From positions 379,772,137 to 379,836,136 of the forward strand of contig JASDDO010000006.1 of NCBI GenBank assembly GCA_030015575.1: DNA of 64,000 nucleotides, given 5' to 3'. Position 1 is the stretch's first letter. Each line of letters starts with the position of its first letter. Positions 34,103-44,706 of this stretch are shown here, in pieces. The notes beneath the pieces were generated by a model that saw nothing but the letters and a program-made list of their open reading frames with translations, was not told where the DNA came from and made no database searches. The DNA is from Agapanthus africanus. Its lineage: Eukaryota; Streptophyta; Magnoliopsida; Asparagales; Amaryllidaceae. Both the position numbers and the translations under genes were made by a program.

Positions 34103-37100
34103 TGTAACAACCCTAATTTTTCTATACACTTTTCTATACAATTTTTTTTTCTTTCAAAATCCATAAAGGAGTATTTTAACCTGAGCACAATATATAAGTA
34201 ATTATTTTGTTTTTAAATAACTCCATTTTTAGTGTACATAAAATTGCTTTAAAATTAAAGTATACTTGGGGTATTTAATGTTGCTGTTACCACTTTAAGT
34301 AATTATTTCATACCATAATTACAAGAACGAGTTTGTAGCTCATTGGTAATACCTTGCATTGCTGAACCAAGCCACCAGAGTTCAAATTCCATACCCCACT
34401 ACGTCCAAAGATGTAACACTTCCAGGAGTTAGATGAACCGTCGGGGGGGAGGGGATCCTGGCCGCCGGACTCGGCCGGGAATCAGCCAACTCGACCTCGA
34501 CTCGGCCGACTCAGTGCTCCGACCGAGTCACGACCGAGTCACCCCCGAGTCGGCCGATTCCGGCGACGGCCACAACATGAAAGTTGTGTCTTTTCATATT
34601 CCCTATGCACCTGCAAAATTTCAGCCTCAGACCACTTCCAGAGCTCTTAAAAAACCCCAATTACTCCACTTTTAATACATTTTTATTACATTTTATCACA
34701 TTTTTATTTTTAACTTTTCATCTACCCTAATCCTAGCCTAACCCTATAAATACCAACCCTACATACTACCCTCTCACCCCTAAAATCTTGAGCCACTCTC
34801 TCAAAAATTTTCCAAGAGTTGTGTACTTTGAAAACAAGTTCGCGGCGAAGCTCCGACGAAATTCCGGCGGGAATTCCGGCGACGTTTTTAGAAACAACCG
34901 GTGACGAAGCAACGCCTCGGCATCTCCTTTAGTCCCCCCTCACTCCTTAGTATAGATCGAAACCCGTAAGTCCCATTCTTTTCTTTCTTTCTATTTCTCT
35001 AAAATACGAAATTACAAAACCCGACGGAATCGGAACAAATCCGATTTTCGATTCGGTTTTCTATAAAATTTCACTTCTAACCAATTCAATCATGCTTAAA
35101 CATCTTATTGTTGACTATTAAACACTTAACAAATAATTTGAACAAGTTTTCTCACATGAAATGATAACCTTTCCAATTTATCGTATTTTTCACTTTAATA
35201 CTATCATGTTTCGATTTCATATTTAACCCTTAACTTTGCTATACATTTAAAGTAGAGCATGAGGTAATGACCTACCTCCATACACACGCAAATACAACCC
35301 TAAAACGATATCATCAAAACTTAGAATACGATAAAACAATACTTTCATTTAAAAACCATATTCTTAATAAAATCAATTCTAGAAGTTTGGTTTTGATACA
35401 CTTTTAAATAAATATCTCTTATTAGGAAAACACGATAAGTTGTGGACATCGATCGTTTATCTAAACCTGACTTTGTGGTGTGTAGGCTAGGCAAGTGAGC
35501 AAAGATAACTTTAAAAGGCCCGTCTCACGATTCGTGAGCGGATCTCTCCTTCCTCACTTGTACTTACCTAGCCACAATTGGCGGTGAAGAGACGATTTGA
35601 GGTTTCTAACGACTTGTCATTTAGACCATTTAGAAATAGGCTAGTTGGCTTAGGAAACCCTAGAATCTAAAATACGGAAAATTACACTTTGCAAATAAAT
35701 ACATTTTACTTTATAAAACCGTTTTCTAAAGGATTAGTATTTTACAATCTTTGCAAAGCGCCACTACAACCCATCTTTGGGGAACCCGTTCGGGATCGTG
35801 TGGTTTATCGCGCACCCTCGGGCTAGTAGTGCGAGATTCAGACCTCCGCAAGGAGCATTCGGTCTCGAAAGGTTTAAAATACGATATCTTAAGAAAATGA
35901 GATTTTTGGAATATAAAATATTTATTAAAATTATTTTTGTATAAACATATGTATATTTATCATTTATATCTATTTTATTATAATATAAATTTTCCACTTT
36001 TTCCTAAAAATCACAATAATAAATTTTACACTAAAATACCATGAACTTCAAATAATCAATATTACAGATAAATACCTATAACTAGGATATTTTCACTAGA
36101 AATGTCACGACATAAAATCCACCCTCATTACAACTCTAAAGACGAACAATAAATACTTGAGGTGTATTTTGAAAAGTATATAAAAGTATTTTACATAAAA
36201 CCCCCTAAAGTCTTATAAATTACCCTAAGGACCCTAGCAATTATAAGATTTCGATTCACATTTCTGATTGTCTGACTCGGGTTTGAGTCTGATTAATCTG
36301 ACTTGAATATGATTCAAGTCAATCTATAATCTACAAGATTCCAATTCAATATGAACACATGAATCCATGAATACAATTATCAATTTATATAACTTGACCT
36401 AACCGAACCATGGATATATATTCCTTTTACATGATTCTCAGTATTCCATTTACATGACTCTACGGTTACAACCGTTTTCTGATATCATGGTTTCGGTCAG
36501 TCCGTCAATCAATACAATTTATAAGATAACAATACAAATAAGACATCGCGGGTTTTAAGAGGTAGATTGGTACGGAAGATATTAAAAGTGGCACGAGACG
36601 GTCAGATTTAAGACACCTAACATGAATCCAATTGCCGTTGTTCCGGGCCTTCTAACGGAGCCTTGTACTCTATATTCCGTTTGCCCTGGTCTCAAGCATA
36701 TAGAGACCCCTCTCGTATACACTGGTATTCTTCTGTACCAAACTACAAACAACAGCGTTAATACAACATTACAATAATACAATACAACATTAAAAGCTAC
36801 TCTCTCTCCTACTCTTTGTCTATTTCTCCCCTAATTTTGGGACTTACCGAGCGACCTGTTCGCCGACGACATTCTATTTCTTTCTTCTTTGAATGTCATC
36901 AGGTGGTTTGGATCCCGCGGAGATCGAGCCATCTCAAGAAGACTTGGAGCAGTTTGCCGAAGACCCTGCACTTTAGTTCATTGTACACTTTTCCTTTCTG
37001 TATTTTTCATTTCCTGTTATGCCACTGTTCAGGCATCTTTTTATTTCAGTTGTATTTCCTTTTCATGTATTGTACAAAAGAATGTTAATAAATAAAAGTT

Positions 37101-37237
37101 GCTGTTCTTTTTATTCCTTGTCTCTTGTATATTTATTTTATATTGCTTAGATACGCTTAGCGTATGTACTTCTGAGTGTATACGTAGCGGACCTCGTCGC
37201 ATCCCCTTCGCCGTACACTGGGAAGCGGGGCGTGACA
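34103..37237. mobile_element. Tekay-like solo LTR (3135 bp) inside the Tat-2 LTR
   Basis: Starts TGTAACAACCCTAATTTT and ends AGCGGGGCGTGACA, with perfect TSD TCAGA at 34098-34102 and 37238-37242. TGTAAC..CGTGACA ends are typical of Tekay/Del LTRs. A GC-rich GACTCGGCC-repeat patch lies at 34470-34570. Near the 3' part are AATAAATAAAA (37090) and a run of short frames without merit. The module shared with Athila-1 is at 35448-35663. Confidence 0.85.
35448..35663 (+). repeat. Module shared with Athila-1 (copy 2)
   Basis: Aligns with 5814-6033 over about 216 bases, with the same order of conserved blocks and a closing ACCCTAG. It includes a short inverted repeat CTCACGATTCGTGAG (35525-35539). 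Confidence 0.8.
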
Positions 37238-38316
37238 TCAGATGTTGTCTCCCGTCGATCTCCCGGTGGATTTTGGAGGTGATCTCCTGTTGCGTGTGGG
37301 TCTCAATGGGTTTTGAGGAGATTGGTGGTTCGAGGAGTTTGCGCCGAGTACCTGCAAGGAAGTCTCGGGGTGGTTTGGTACCATCGAGGACTCTCCGACG
37401 ATCAAGTTAGCACGAGATCCGAGCAGAGTAACAGCTAAGTGGGTGAAAAAAACTTACTTGACCCCCCTTTGATGGGGGTTTATATAGTGGCAGCAGCACG
37501 CAGCAGCAGGCGCGAGAATCCCGCCGGCAGTTACGCTCCTGACGTCACGCCCACGTGACGAGCGGATCGCCCGTTAATGGAGATCGTGATGGCGTAGAAC
37601 GTGGGATGTTTTCGGCGGAGAATCTGCACATGGCGAGATTTGCGGAGCGGCGGTTACGCTTGTGAGTGGTGGAGTTGGTCGGTCGGAGGGACCGAGGAAG
37701 ATGGCCTTGGTGGGAGAGCTCGAGACCGAGCGGGAGGGTCGAGGCATCTTGGTCCTGTGGCAGTTCGGGACGAGCTGGGAGCCCGAGGAGGCCAATTTGC
37801 AGGGGGCTCTGAGGAGAGCTAGCTTGTGCTTGCATGTCGGGTACAGAGGTAGCCTGGTCGGCTCCTGTAGGCCCTTTCTTCTGAGTTCTGGGATACGCCA
37901 TTTGCCATGTATCCTGATCTGGGAGATCGCCAATATAGAGCATCATCATTATCCCCCCGCACTTGTCCCGACCAGTTGGCGGGTCAGGTCAAGAGTGGAC
38001 TGCCGGGCCGCCCGGGGTGAGCTCCCTCCTAAGGTTTCGTTGGGACACGTCCCCGGGCTGTCAGCTGTCTTATCTGCCAGCGAATCAGGGCGAGATCTTT
38101 ACATTTAAGGAAGGTGCACCGATTCGTGCATCTTGTCACTGGAGCGACGGTCTGCGCGTCAGGCTTCGGTTGGCCGACGCGATGTGTGCAGACCTGCAGC
38201 ATCTAATGGGGCGCGGCCCAGTGTGGGAACGACAAGTAGAGAGATCGGAGCCGTTGGACGCGAGGAGGCGCTTTGGCGGGAGATGAAGGGCACCCTTAGA
38301 CGAGGGCGATTGCAGT

Positions 38317-38325
38317 GATAAATAG
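38317..38325 (+). promoter_or_regulatory. TATA-like box of Tat-2 aORF1
   Basis: GATAAATAG lies about 120 bases upstream of the antisense ATG at 38445, in the same place as the TATAAATA of Tat-1. Confidence 0.45.
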
Positions 38326-38444
38326 GGATGGGGCCCACTCCAGGGCCCCTGCTCCTTCATATTTCCTCGCTATAAGTCCTGGTTGCTCGGCGCTCGTCTT
38401 TTTTTCTGCTTTCGTTTCCCGAGGATCCCTCTTCTTCAGGTTAG

Positions 38445-40297
38445 ATGTCTTCTTTCGTAGAATCTGTAGATATCGTAGGAGTAGGTTCTAGGGACCTTTT
38501 AGTTGAGCCCGAGTCTTCCCGGGGAGCAGGGATCGGATCCTCTTCCCGGGATCGTGCGGCAGGGGCTGCCCCCAGGGAGGAGGCGGTAGACGCTGCCCCC
38601 GGCGTCTCGTGTTGGGTGAGGCATGAGGACGAGCTTGCCAATGCTCGGGCTCGCTTCCACATCCCCCCATGTTATACGCTTCGTCTGGCCAAGGAAAGAG
38701 AGAGGGCAAACTAAGTACGGGGTAGGGAGATCGCCCTGTACTTGGAAGCTTTCTTGGGTGGAATGCGCCTGCCCTTCTCTCCCGAGGTCGTCGAAGCGCT
38801 GAATTTCTTCGGGCTAGCCCCTGGCCAGTTAGTGCCGAACTCATGGAGGATTCTCCTTGGGTTCCTAATCTGCCTGAAGCTACAGGCGGTTCCCTTCAGC
38901 CTCTCCATCCTTAATTCTTCCCTTGTTTTCAAAAATCATCCTGCGGGTCGAGCAGGCGACCCGAGGTGGGTCTACCTCTCTTTTAGGAAGCGACAGGGGG
39001 GCGCCGCCGGGACAGGAGTTGTAGCCCTGCCTTCTTCCATTCACGACTGGAAGAAGAAGTTTTTCTTCGTCACGCTGCCCGAGGGCGAGGACTGGCCCGT
39101 GCCCACCAGGTGGTCGAGGGAAAAATGCTTGCCGGGGAGCCAATCCAATGATCCCGCTGCGGTGAGAGTAGTGTTGTAGGAGCTCGTCCCCCGATTTGAC
39201 GTGCTGCTGTCTGAGAGGGTCATGAGTTGGGCCGGGCTCAGCCCCGTTGAGTTCGTTGGTAAATCAGACTTGCTTTTTGGCTCTTATATTGCATGTGTCG
39301 TTGACTTCTTTGCATTTGGTTTTATGCAGGACCCATAGATATGGACGAGCTCCGACCCTCTATGCGCCAGCCGAGGAAGGACACGAAGGCTGGAGGCGCC
39401 AGCTCTTCCCGTTCGAAGCCTGTCCTGGATTCTTCGGCCTCCGTCCCAGTGCCTTCGGTGGTCACGTCCCTTGAGCGTTCGGGGGCGGATCCCTCCCCGG
39501 GGCCTAGCAGAGCGCCGGACCGGAAGCGGGCTCGAATATTAGAGGACCCGGTCTCGGAGGAGGAGACCGGCTCTCCATCAAAGCCACTCAAGAGGGGTTC
39601 CCGGAAGTCTTCTCGGGGCCCGCCCTTGCCGATCATGGTTGAGGAGGGGGGCCTCCGGTTCGCGGTGCCCTCGGGGCTATCTGTCGTGGATAGCCTGCTG
39701 CACAAAATAGAGAGGTCGGCAGGGGGCAGGGTCCCCGGGGGGATCTTCAGGGCCCAGATGGCATCCATCGCCCAAGAGTCCGTGAAGGTAAGTGCTCGGT
39801 TGTTTTTGAGATTTGGTGCTTCCTTCGTCTTCCTGATCTCTTTCTTATTTTTTCAGGTCCTCCAGCATGTCGCTTTTGCCTTACGCATGGAAGCCGAGAT
39901 GATAGTCCCTGCGATGAAGGCCGCGGACCAGCTTGCCTCGCTGGAAGAGAGCTCCAAGCGGGAGCTGGAGGCGGCGATGGCGAGGTTTGCTGCCTTGGAG
40001 GGCGAGGTGGAGGCCGGGAAACGGGAGGTTTCCCGGCACCGCGAGGCCGCCTTGGCTGCCGAGGTCAAGCTTGAGGACGCTCAGGCGCTCGCCGGCAACC
40101 TGAAGAAGACGGTGAGGACCCTCCGGAAGGAGCTCGGGGCGGCGGTCAAGGCGGCGGAGCGGGCCGACCTCTCGGCGGCTAAGGCGGTGGAGGTCTATAA
40201 AAAGTCGAAAGACTTCTATAATGACTTAGCCGTGGACCCTGCTCAACTCGTGGTAGATATCGAGGACCCCGAGGTCGTGCCTGACCCCGAGGCCTAA
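38445..40297 (+). pseudogene. Tat-2 antisense gene aORF1 (PF04195-like), three exons
   Basis: Homologous to the Tat-1 antisense gene. Exon 1 (38445-39258) starts MSSFVESVDIVGVGSRD, has RARFHIPPCYTLRLAKERE, then GMRLPFSPEVVEALNFFGLA, QLVPNSWRILLGFLICL and WVYLSFRKRQGGAAGTG. Intron 1 is 39259-39329 (GTAAAT..GCAG) and rejoins in frame at GPIDMDELRPSM. Intron 2 is 39788-39856 (GTAAGT..TTCAG); it is 69 bases with no stop, so it can also be read through, giving the 318-codon frame at 39341. Exon 3 encodes a long Ala/Glu/Lys coiled-coil region (for example SKRELEAAMARFAALEGEVE) and ends DPEVVPDPEA. Stops lie at 38712-38714 (TAA, Gln codon in Tat-1) and 39177-39179 (TAG, also present in Tat-1). The PF04195 'putative gypsy type transposon' likeness is by memory; function unknown. 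Confidence 0.75.
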
Positions 40298-40367
40298 AGC
40301 CCCCGTCTTCCTCCTCCTTTTATTTTGCTGCTTCTGGAATTTTTGTAAGCCTCCGGGCAGTCTGTAT

Positions 40368-40380
40368 GGCTGGGGAGCCC
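40368..40380 (+). promoter_or_regulatory. Conserved 3' motif after aORF1
   Basis: GGCTGGGGAGCCC about 70 bases past the stop codon, flanked by AAAATACC. The same GGCTGAGAAGCCC..AACACC occurs after the Tat-1 antisense gene and GACTGAGGAGCCC..AATACC after aORF2. GGCT and AGCC can pair around a four-base loop. Confidence 0.5.
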
Positions 40381-40719
40381 AAAATACCCTTTGTAAAGAC
40401 TTCGCTTTTGGTAGTAAAACTTTTTTGTTTCATCAGTTTGCTCTTTGTCTTCTGTTTGTGAAGAATGCTTGTAAAATATCTTTGCTTGCACTGTTGGGCT
40501 TCCATGTCAAGTCGGCTATATGTCTAGCGATCGTTCGTCGAGTTGATTTTGATCACTTGCCAAGTGTACCAAGCGCTGCTGAGAAGGAGGCATCTCCATG
40601 GCCCCGAAGTCGAGAGGGAATCGCTCAGACTTGGATAGACCTGATGTCCCTTGTTAGGGCTTCGGATCCGCTGCATGTGATGGGCGGAGGGATGTCCGCC
40701 GGGTATGACTGAGCAGGGA

Positions 40720-42030
40720 AGCTGCTCGGTTACCACTTGGCGAGGGCTTTGATTTCTGGTATTGCGAGCAGGCAACCACCAGCCGGGGATAGCCGAGCGA
40801 GGGTTGGGCTCGACTGCCTCTGGGAGGACTTTTTTATCCCTGGCGTTGCGAGTAGGGAAGCTACCAGCCAGGGATAGCCCAGCAGGGTAGCTGCTAGGCT
40901 GCCTCTAAGCAGGAATTTGATCCTTAGCGTTGGAAGGGATGTAGGAGGCCCGCTAAGGATAGCCGAGCAGTGAAGCTGCGCGGTGGTCTCTTGGCGAGGG
41001 CTTTGATCTTTGGCGTCGTGGGTAGGCAACTACCAGCCTGGGATCACCGAGTGGGGTAGCCGCTCAGATGCCTCTTGCGAGGGCTTTGATCCCTGGCGTC
41101 AGGGAGCTACCAGCCGGAGATGACCGACCAAGGGTCGGGCTCGGTTGCCTCTTGCTAGGGCTTTTGATTCTTCAGGACGGGGACCGAGCAGGGTTACTGC
41201 CCAGTGCCTCTTGGCGAGGACTTTGATCCCTGTCGGTTGTGGTAGGAAGCTACCAGCCGGGGATAGCCGAGTAAGGGTCAGGCTCGACCGCCTCAAAGGA
41301 GGACTTTGGTCCTTAGCGCTGAGGGGCTGTAAGAAGCCTACCAAGGACCCTTCGCCGAGCAGGGTTACTGCCCGGTGCCTCTTGGCGAGGACTTTTATCC
41401 TGAAGGATAGCCGAGCGAGGGTCGGGCTCGACTGCCTCTGGGAGGGCTTTTGATCTCTGTCGGTTGTGGTAGGAAGCTACCAGCCGGGGATAGCCGAGCA
41501 GGGTAGCTGCTAAGCTGCCTTTAAGGAGGACTTTGATCCTTAGCGTTGGAGAGGCCGTAGGAGGCCTGCTAAGAATAACCGGACAGTGAACCTGCGCGGT
41601 TGCCTCTTAGCGAGGGCTTTGACCCCTGGCGTTGCGAGTAGGGAAGCTACCTGCCAGGGATAGCCGAGCAGGGTAGCTGCTGAGCTGTCTCTTAGGAGAA
41701 CATTGATCCTTAGCGTTGGAGGGGCCGTAAGAGGCCTGCTAAGGATAATCCGGCAGTGAATCTGTGCGGTTGCCTCTTGGCGAGGGCTTTGATCCCTGGC
41801 GTTGCAAGTAGGAAAGCTACCGGCCAGGGATAGCCGAGCATGGAAGCTGCTCGTCTGTCTCTACGGAGGACTTTGATCCTTAGCGTTGGAGGGGCCGTAG
41901 TAGGCCTGATAAGGATAACCGGGCAGGGAAGCTGCGCGGTTGCCTCTTGGCGAGGGCTTTGATCCCCGGCGTTGCGTGTAGGGAAGCAACCGGCCAGGGA
42001 TGGCCGAGCATGGTAGATGCTTGGCCAATT
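40720..42030 (+). repeat. About 86-bp tandem array with 171-bp higher order (Tat-2)
   Basis: Diverged units alternate between a CTTTGATCCCTGGCGTTGCG type and a TTTGATCCTTAGCGTTGGAG type. The second type recurs near 41533, 41704 and 41875, about 171 bases apart, or two 86-base units. All contain GATAGCCGAGCAGGGTAGCT-like sequence. There are about 15 units. Sequence differs from the Tat-1 array, but period and place are the same. Confidence 0.85.
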
Positions 42031-42247
42031 CTTCATGAGGTTTCGCCCGACCATCCCGTGGTAGGTATGGGGAACAGGAACGGTCGCGGTGAACATGCGT
42101 GTGGCATGCGCATTGAATGCGCAGGGAGGTGAAGCGCCAGAGTCGCGTCGTTTCGATTCTTCCAGAGAAGGCTCAATGATTGCCGCGTAGTAGCGACTTT
42201 GCGGGCGAAAATGGGCGACCGTTGGATTCCATTGGAGCGCATTGGGC

Positions 42248-42255
42248 TATATAAG
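42248..42255 (+). promoter_or_regulatory. TATA box of aORF2
   Basis: TATATAAG about 56 bases upstream of ATG 42304, in the usual spacing for a short leader. It points with the antisense ORF, against the element's own transcription. Confidence 0.55.
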
Positions 42256-42303
42256 GCTGAGAGAGCACTGGTCCTCCCTTTTTTCGTAAACAGATCGTTG
42301 AGA

Positions 42304-42723
42304 ATGGAAGACTTCCCCTTTACCATCCCCGATATCATCCACTTTGAAGACGTATACCTCTATGACCAGAACTGCACCGAGGACACGGTGCAGTTGGTCT
42401 ATGGGAGCATCGAAGACCACTTCGGCCGGCTGCTCCCCCGGAGCCCCCCCCTGCCGCAGCTGCTGATATACTCCATCTGGAGGGCGTCGCCGGGGCTTTA
42501 CAACCCTTTGTCCAAGCAGCTCTACGACGAGGCCGTAGGCAAGCTGCGGTCTCTGAAGCGCTTCGGCCTAATCTCCGCGAGTCGGCTGGCTCGCTCGGTG
42601 GCGCTCGTCCGTGAGTGCTATGAACTGAGGCTCGAGGTCAACGTGCACGGGGGGAATCGAGGGCTGAGGTTGGATCTTGCGAGGCCTCGGCTGGCAGAGA
42701 TCTTTACTGAGTACCATGAGTAG
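42304..42723 (+). CDS. Tat-2 second antisense ORF (aORF2), 139 aa, unknown
   Basis: An uninterrupted frame from ATG 42304 (MEDFPFTIPDIIHFEDVYLY) to TAG 42721-42723. An upstream in-frame Met exists at 42199, but the TATA box at 42248 favours 42304. The protein is compact: an acidic N-terminus, LPRSPPLPQLLIYSIWRASP near residues 48-67, then a Leu/Arg-rich part (KLRSLKRFGLISASRLARSV) and an ending LARPRLAEIFTEYHE. No membrane span or metal-binding motif is visible. It lies between gag and the tandem array on the strand opposite gag. It has its own TATA box, an AATAAA 85 bases after the stop, and the 3' motif shared with the aORF1 genes. Tat-1 has no counterpart. I do not recognise the family; the intact frame in an otherwise decayed element is notable. 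Confidence 0.6.
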   Translation: MEDFPFTIPDIIHFEDVYLYDQNCTEDTVQLVYGSIEDHFGRLLPRSPPLPQLLIYSIWRASPGLYNPLSKQLYDEAVGKLRSLKRFGLISASRLARSVALVRECYELRLEVNVHGGNRGLRLDLARPRLAEIFTEYHE

Positions 42724-42807
42724 TGCTCTCTGCACCCCCTTCCCCCGCTGATGTAATTTTCTTTTTCTTTTTGTATGTATGACTGAGGAGCCCATAATAC
42801 CTTCTTG

Positions 42808-42813
42808 AATAAA
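42808..42813 (+). terminator. Polyadenylation-type signal of aORF2
   Basis: AATAAA about 85 bases past the aORF2 stop, following the GACTGAGGAGCCC motif at 42781-42793. Confidence 0.5.
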
Positions 42814-42899
42814 TGAGACCCTTCCTTCTTTTTCGCAATGTTCCATTGATCTTTATTAAATTTACAACAGACCCTAGGAAGAGTTTATATTGCCCTAAA

Positions 42900-44639
42900 A
42901 AAAGTACGTGCTAATAGATGACCTTATTAGCGTGGCCCGAGCTCCCCGGAGGCTTGTTAGTCTCCGTGTCGGCACCGGGTACGGGGCTCCCTGGGCGCCG
43001 GACTGGTCATCTGCCGAAACGAGTATGATCTGGCCGATGGTCAGCTCGGCGGGAGGGGGATACTGCTCCTGCTCACGGTCGCCCTACTGCTTATTCCTCA
43101 AATAGGCAGCGAAGTGCCCCGATCGGATGAGCTCCTCGATATAATCCCGGAGTTGCTCCTCGATGTAATCCCGGAGTTACTTACAATCCTCCATGGCGTG
43201 GTCCAGCGTCCAGTGGAAAGCACAGTAGGGGCCCCGGGTTTGCTTCGAGGCCTGACGCGGGATTGGAGGGAACTTGAAGAACCCATCGTCCTGGGCCTCC
43301 TCTAGTAACACTGCGAGGGAGACGTTGAGCGGGGTGTACTCCTGGAACTTCGGATGATAGGGATGCTGACGCTCTGGCTTCTCTTCCCGAGCCCTCTTCT
43401 TCTGGTCGGACCGTTCTACTCGAGGGAGGTTCGCGTTCACCTCGTACTCGAGCTGGATCTCACGCTCGGTCCACGCCTTGACCTTGGCCATGGTCTTAGG
43501 CTGCGCCAACGCAAAAGTGCGCAATCACTCCTTGTGCCTAAGACCAGATCTGAGCGCCGTGATGACGGTCTCGTCCCGGTGCTCGGGGACCTCGAGGAGG
43601 GCATTGTAGAAGCGAGTGACGTAAGCTTTGAACGTCTCCTTGACCCCGCTCTTAATTGTGAAGAGGTAGTCGACCGTGCGCTTCTGCCGACGGTTCCCGA
43701 CGAAATGGCCAAGGAACTGAGTAGCCAGCTCGTCAAAGGTCGAGATTGAGCGAGGCTCGAGTCCTCGGAACCAGTCCCGACCAGAGCGGATGAGGGTGGC
43801 TGGGAAGGCCCTGCACTGGGCGGCGTCGGAATGGTCCTGGAAGCTCATCCTCGCGGTGAAAGCATCCAAATGGTCTTTCGGGTCGGTTTTCCTGTCGAAC
43901 AGAGAGACCTTCGGGGGCTTGTTGCGCGGGGATATGTGGACAGCGAGCAGTCCCTCGGTAAACGGTTTGGTGAGCGAGTTGGCGGCGTACTTAGCCCCGT
44001 CGCTCGAGAGGTGACCTTCTCGGCGCATGCCCTCGATCTTCTTTTCGAGGGCGTCGAGTCGGCCGTGGTACCCCGAGAATTCGGCGCCTTGTGATCCCTG
44101 GCCTCTGTTGTGGGAGATCTGCGTCTGGGCGCGGCCCCGGTTCCTCCCGATGAGGTTCCTCAGATCCTTGGGCGAGGTGGCCCTCGAGCCGTCGTGGCGA
44201 GCCCCTTCTGTGCGACCCCGTCGAAGGAGGGGGTATCGATCATGTCTGGGGATAGGCGAGGTGATCGACATCTCCTCAGGGGGGTAAGGGTCGCGAGGAG
44301 GCTCGAAGCGAAGCACTCTGGCGGTGGATCTTGGTGTGGAGCTGTGGGGCGCCCAGCTGGCCTCAGGGGGTATGGCCCGTGAGATCTATGGCCATGGGTT
44401 GTAGCCTGCCGGTGGTCAGCCGTGCCGACGAGGGCAGAGCTTTCTGGAGGCAGAGGAGCGGTGATCTGGGCCCCTGGCCCGGCCGTTTGGACCCGGAGGA
44501 GCGTCTCCACGAGGGACTGTAGTCGATCTATTAGGCCGGCAAGGGCGTTGATGACGGTCGCCAGAGGAGGTTCATCCGCGCCTCCGGTGAAGGGGAGGCG
44601 ACGATTGGTACCTGGATCTTCAGGGTGATCGCTTACCAT
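42900..44639 (-). pseudogene. Tat-2 gag (broken)
   Basis: Starts at ATG 44639 (MVSDHPEDPGTNRRLPF) and shows INALAGLIDRLQSLVETLL. It shifts frame between about 44316 and 44160, then reads MLRFEPPRDPYPPEEMSITS, SLTKPFTEGLLAVHISPRN, KVSLFDRKTDPKDHLDAF, FDELATQFLGHFVGNRRQK and VTRFYNALLEVPEHRDE (Retrotrans_gag pattern). A TGA replaces the Trp codon present in Tat-1 near 43527. A zinc-knuckle-like CAFHWTLDHAMEDC follows near 43215-43180. A 24-bp direct repeat (43131-43178) duplicates a YIEE(Q/L) segment. The frame fades after ELTIGQIILVS near 43030 with no protease active-site motif. Gag is the structural protein of the particle; this copy is not translatable. Confidence 0.85.
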
Positions 44640-44684
44640 GTGGATGGAGGTCGGAAGACCAACTTTGTTTTTTTATGGAGTTTT

Positions 44685-44706
44685 GGTTCCCACAGACGGC
44701 GTCAAC
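44685..44706 (-). promoter_or_regulatory. Primer binding site of Tat-2
   Basis: On the minus strand GTTGACGCCGTCTGTGGGAA directly follows the LTR end. It corresponds to GTTGGCGCCATCTGTGGGAA of Tat-1. Confidence 0.7.

Larger units (their letters stand above)
34072..37948 (-). repeat. 3' LTR of Tat-2, split by a solo LTR
   Basis: 34072-34102 and 37238-37948 together form about 740 bp. The LTR begins on the minus strand TGATGATGCTCTATATTGG (37948) and ends CCTCTATCA (34072). TATATAAACCCCCATCAAAG lies on the minus strand near 37480. Confidence 0.85.

Noticed and set aside
37545-38360. Several overlapping 100-150-codon frames in the Tat-2 LTR and leader
   Set aside because: GC-rich LTR sequence opens all frames; none matches the frames at the same place in Tat-1.
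39341-40297. A 318-codon single-exon gene
   Set aside because: It is exons 2 and 3 of aORF1 read through a 69-bp intron that happens to have no stop; the paralogue has an intron at the same place.
43354-44382. Plus-strand frames opposite Tat-2 gag
   Set aside because: They mirror the gag coding frame and have no homologue opposite Tat-1 gag.
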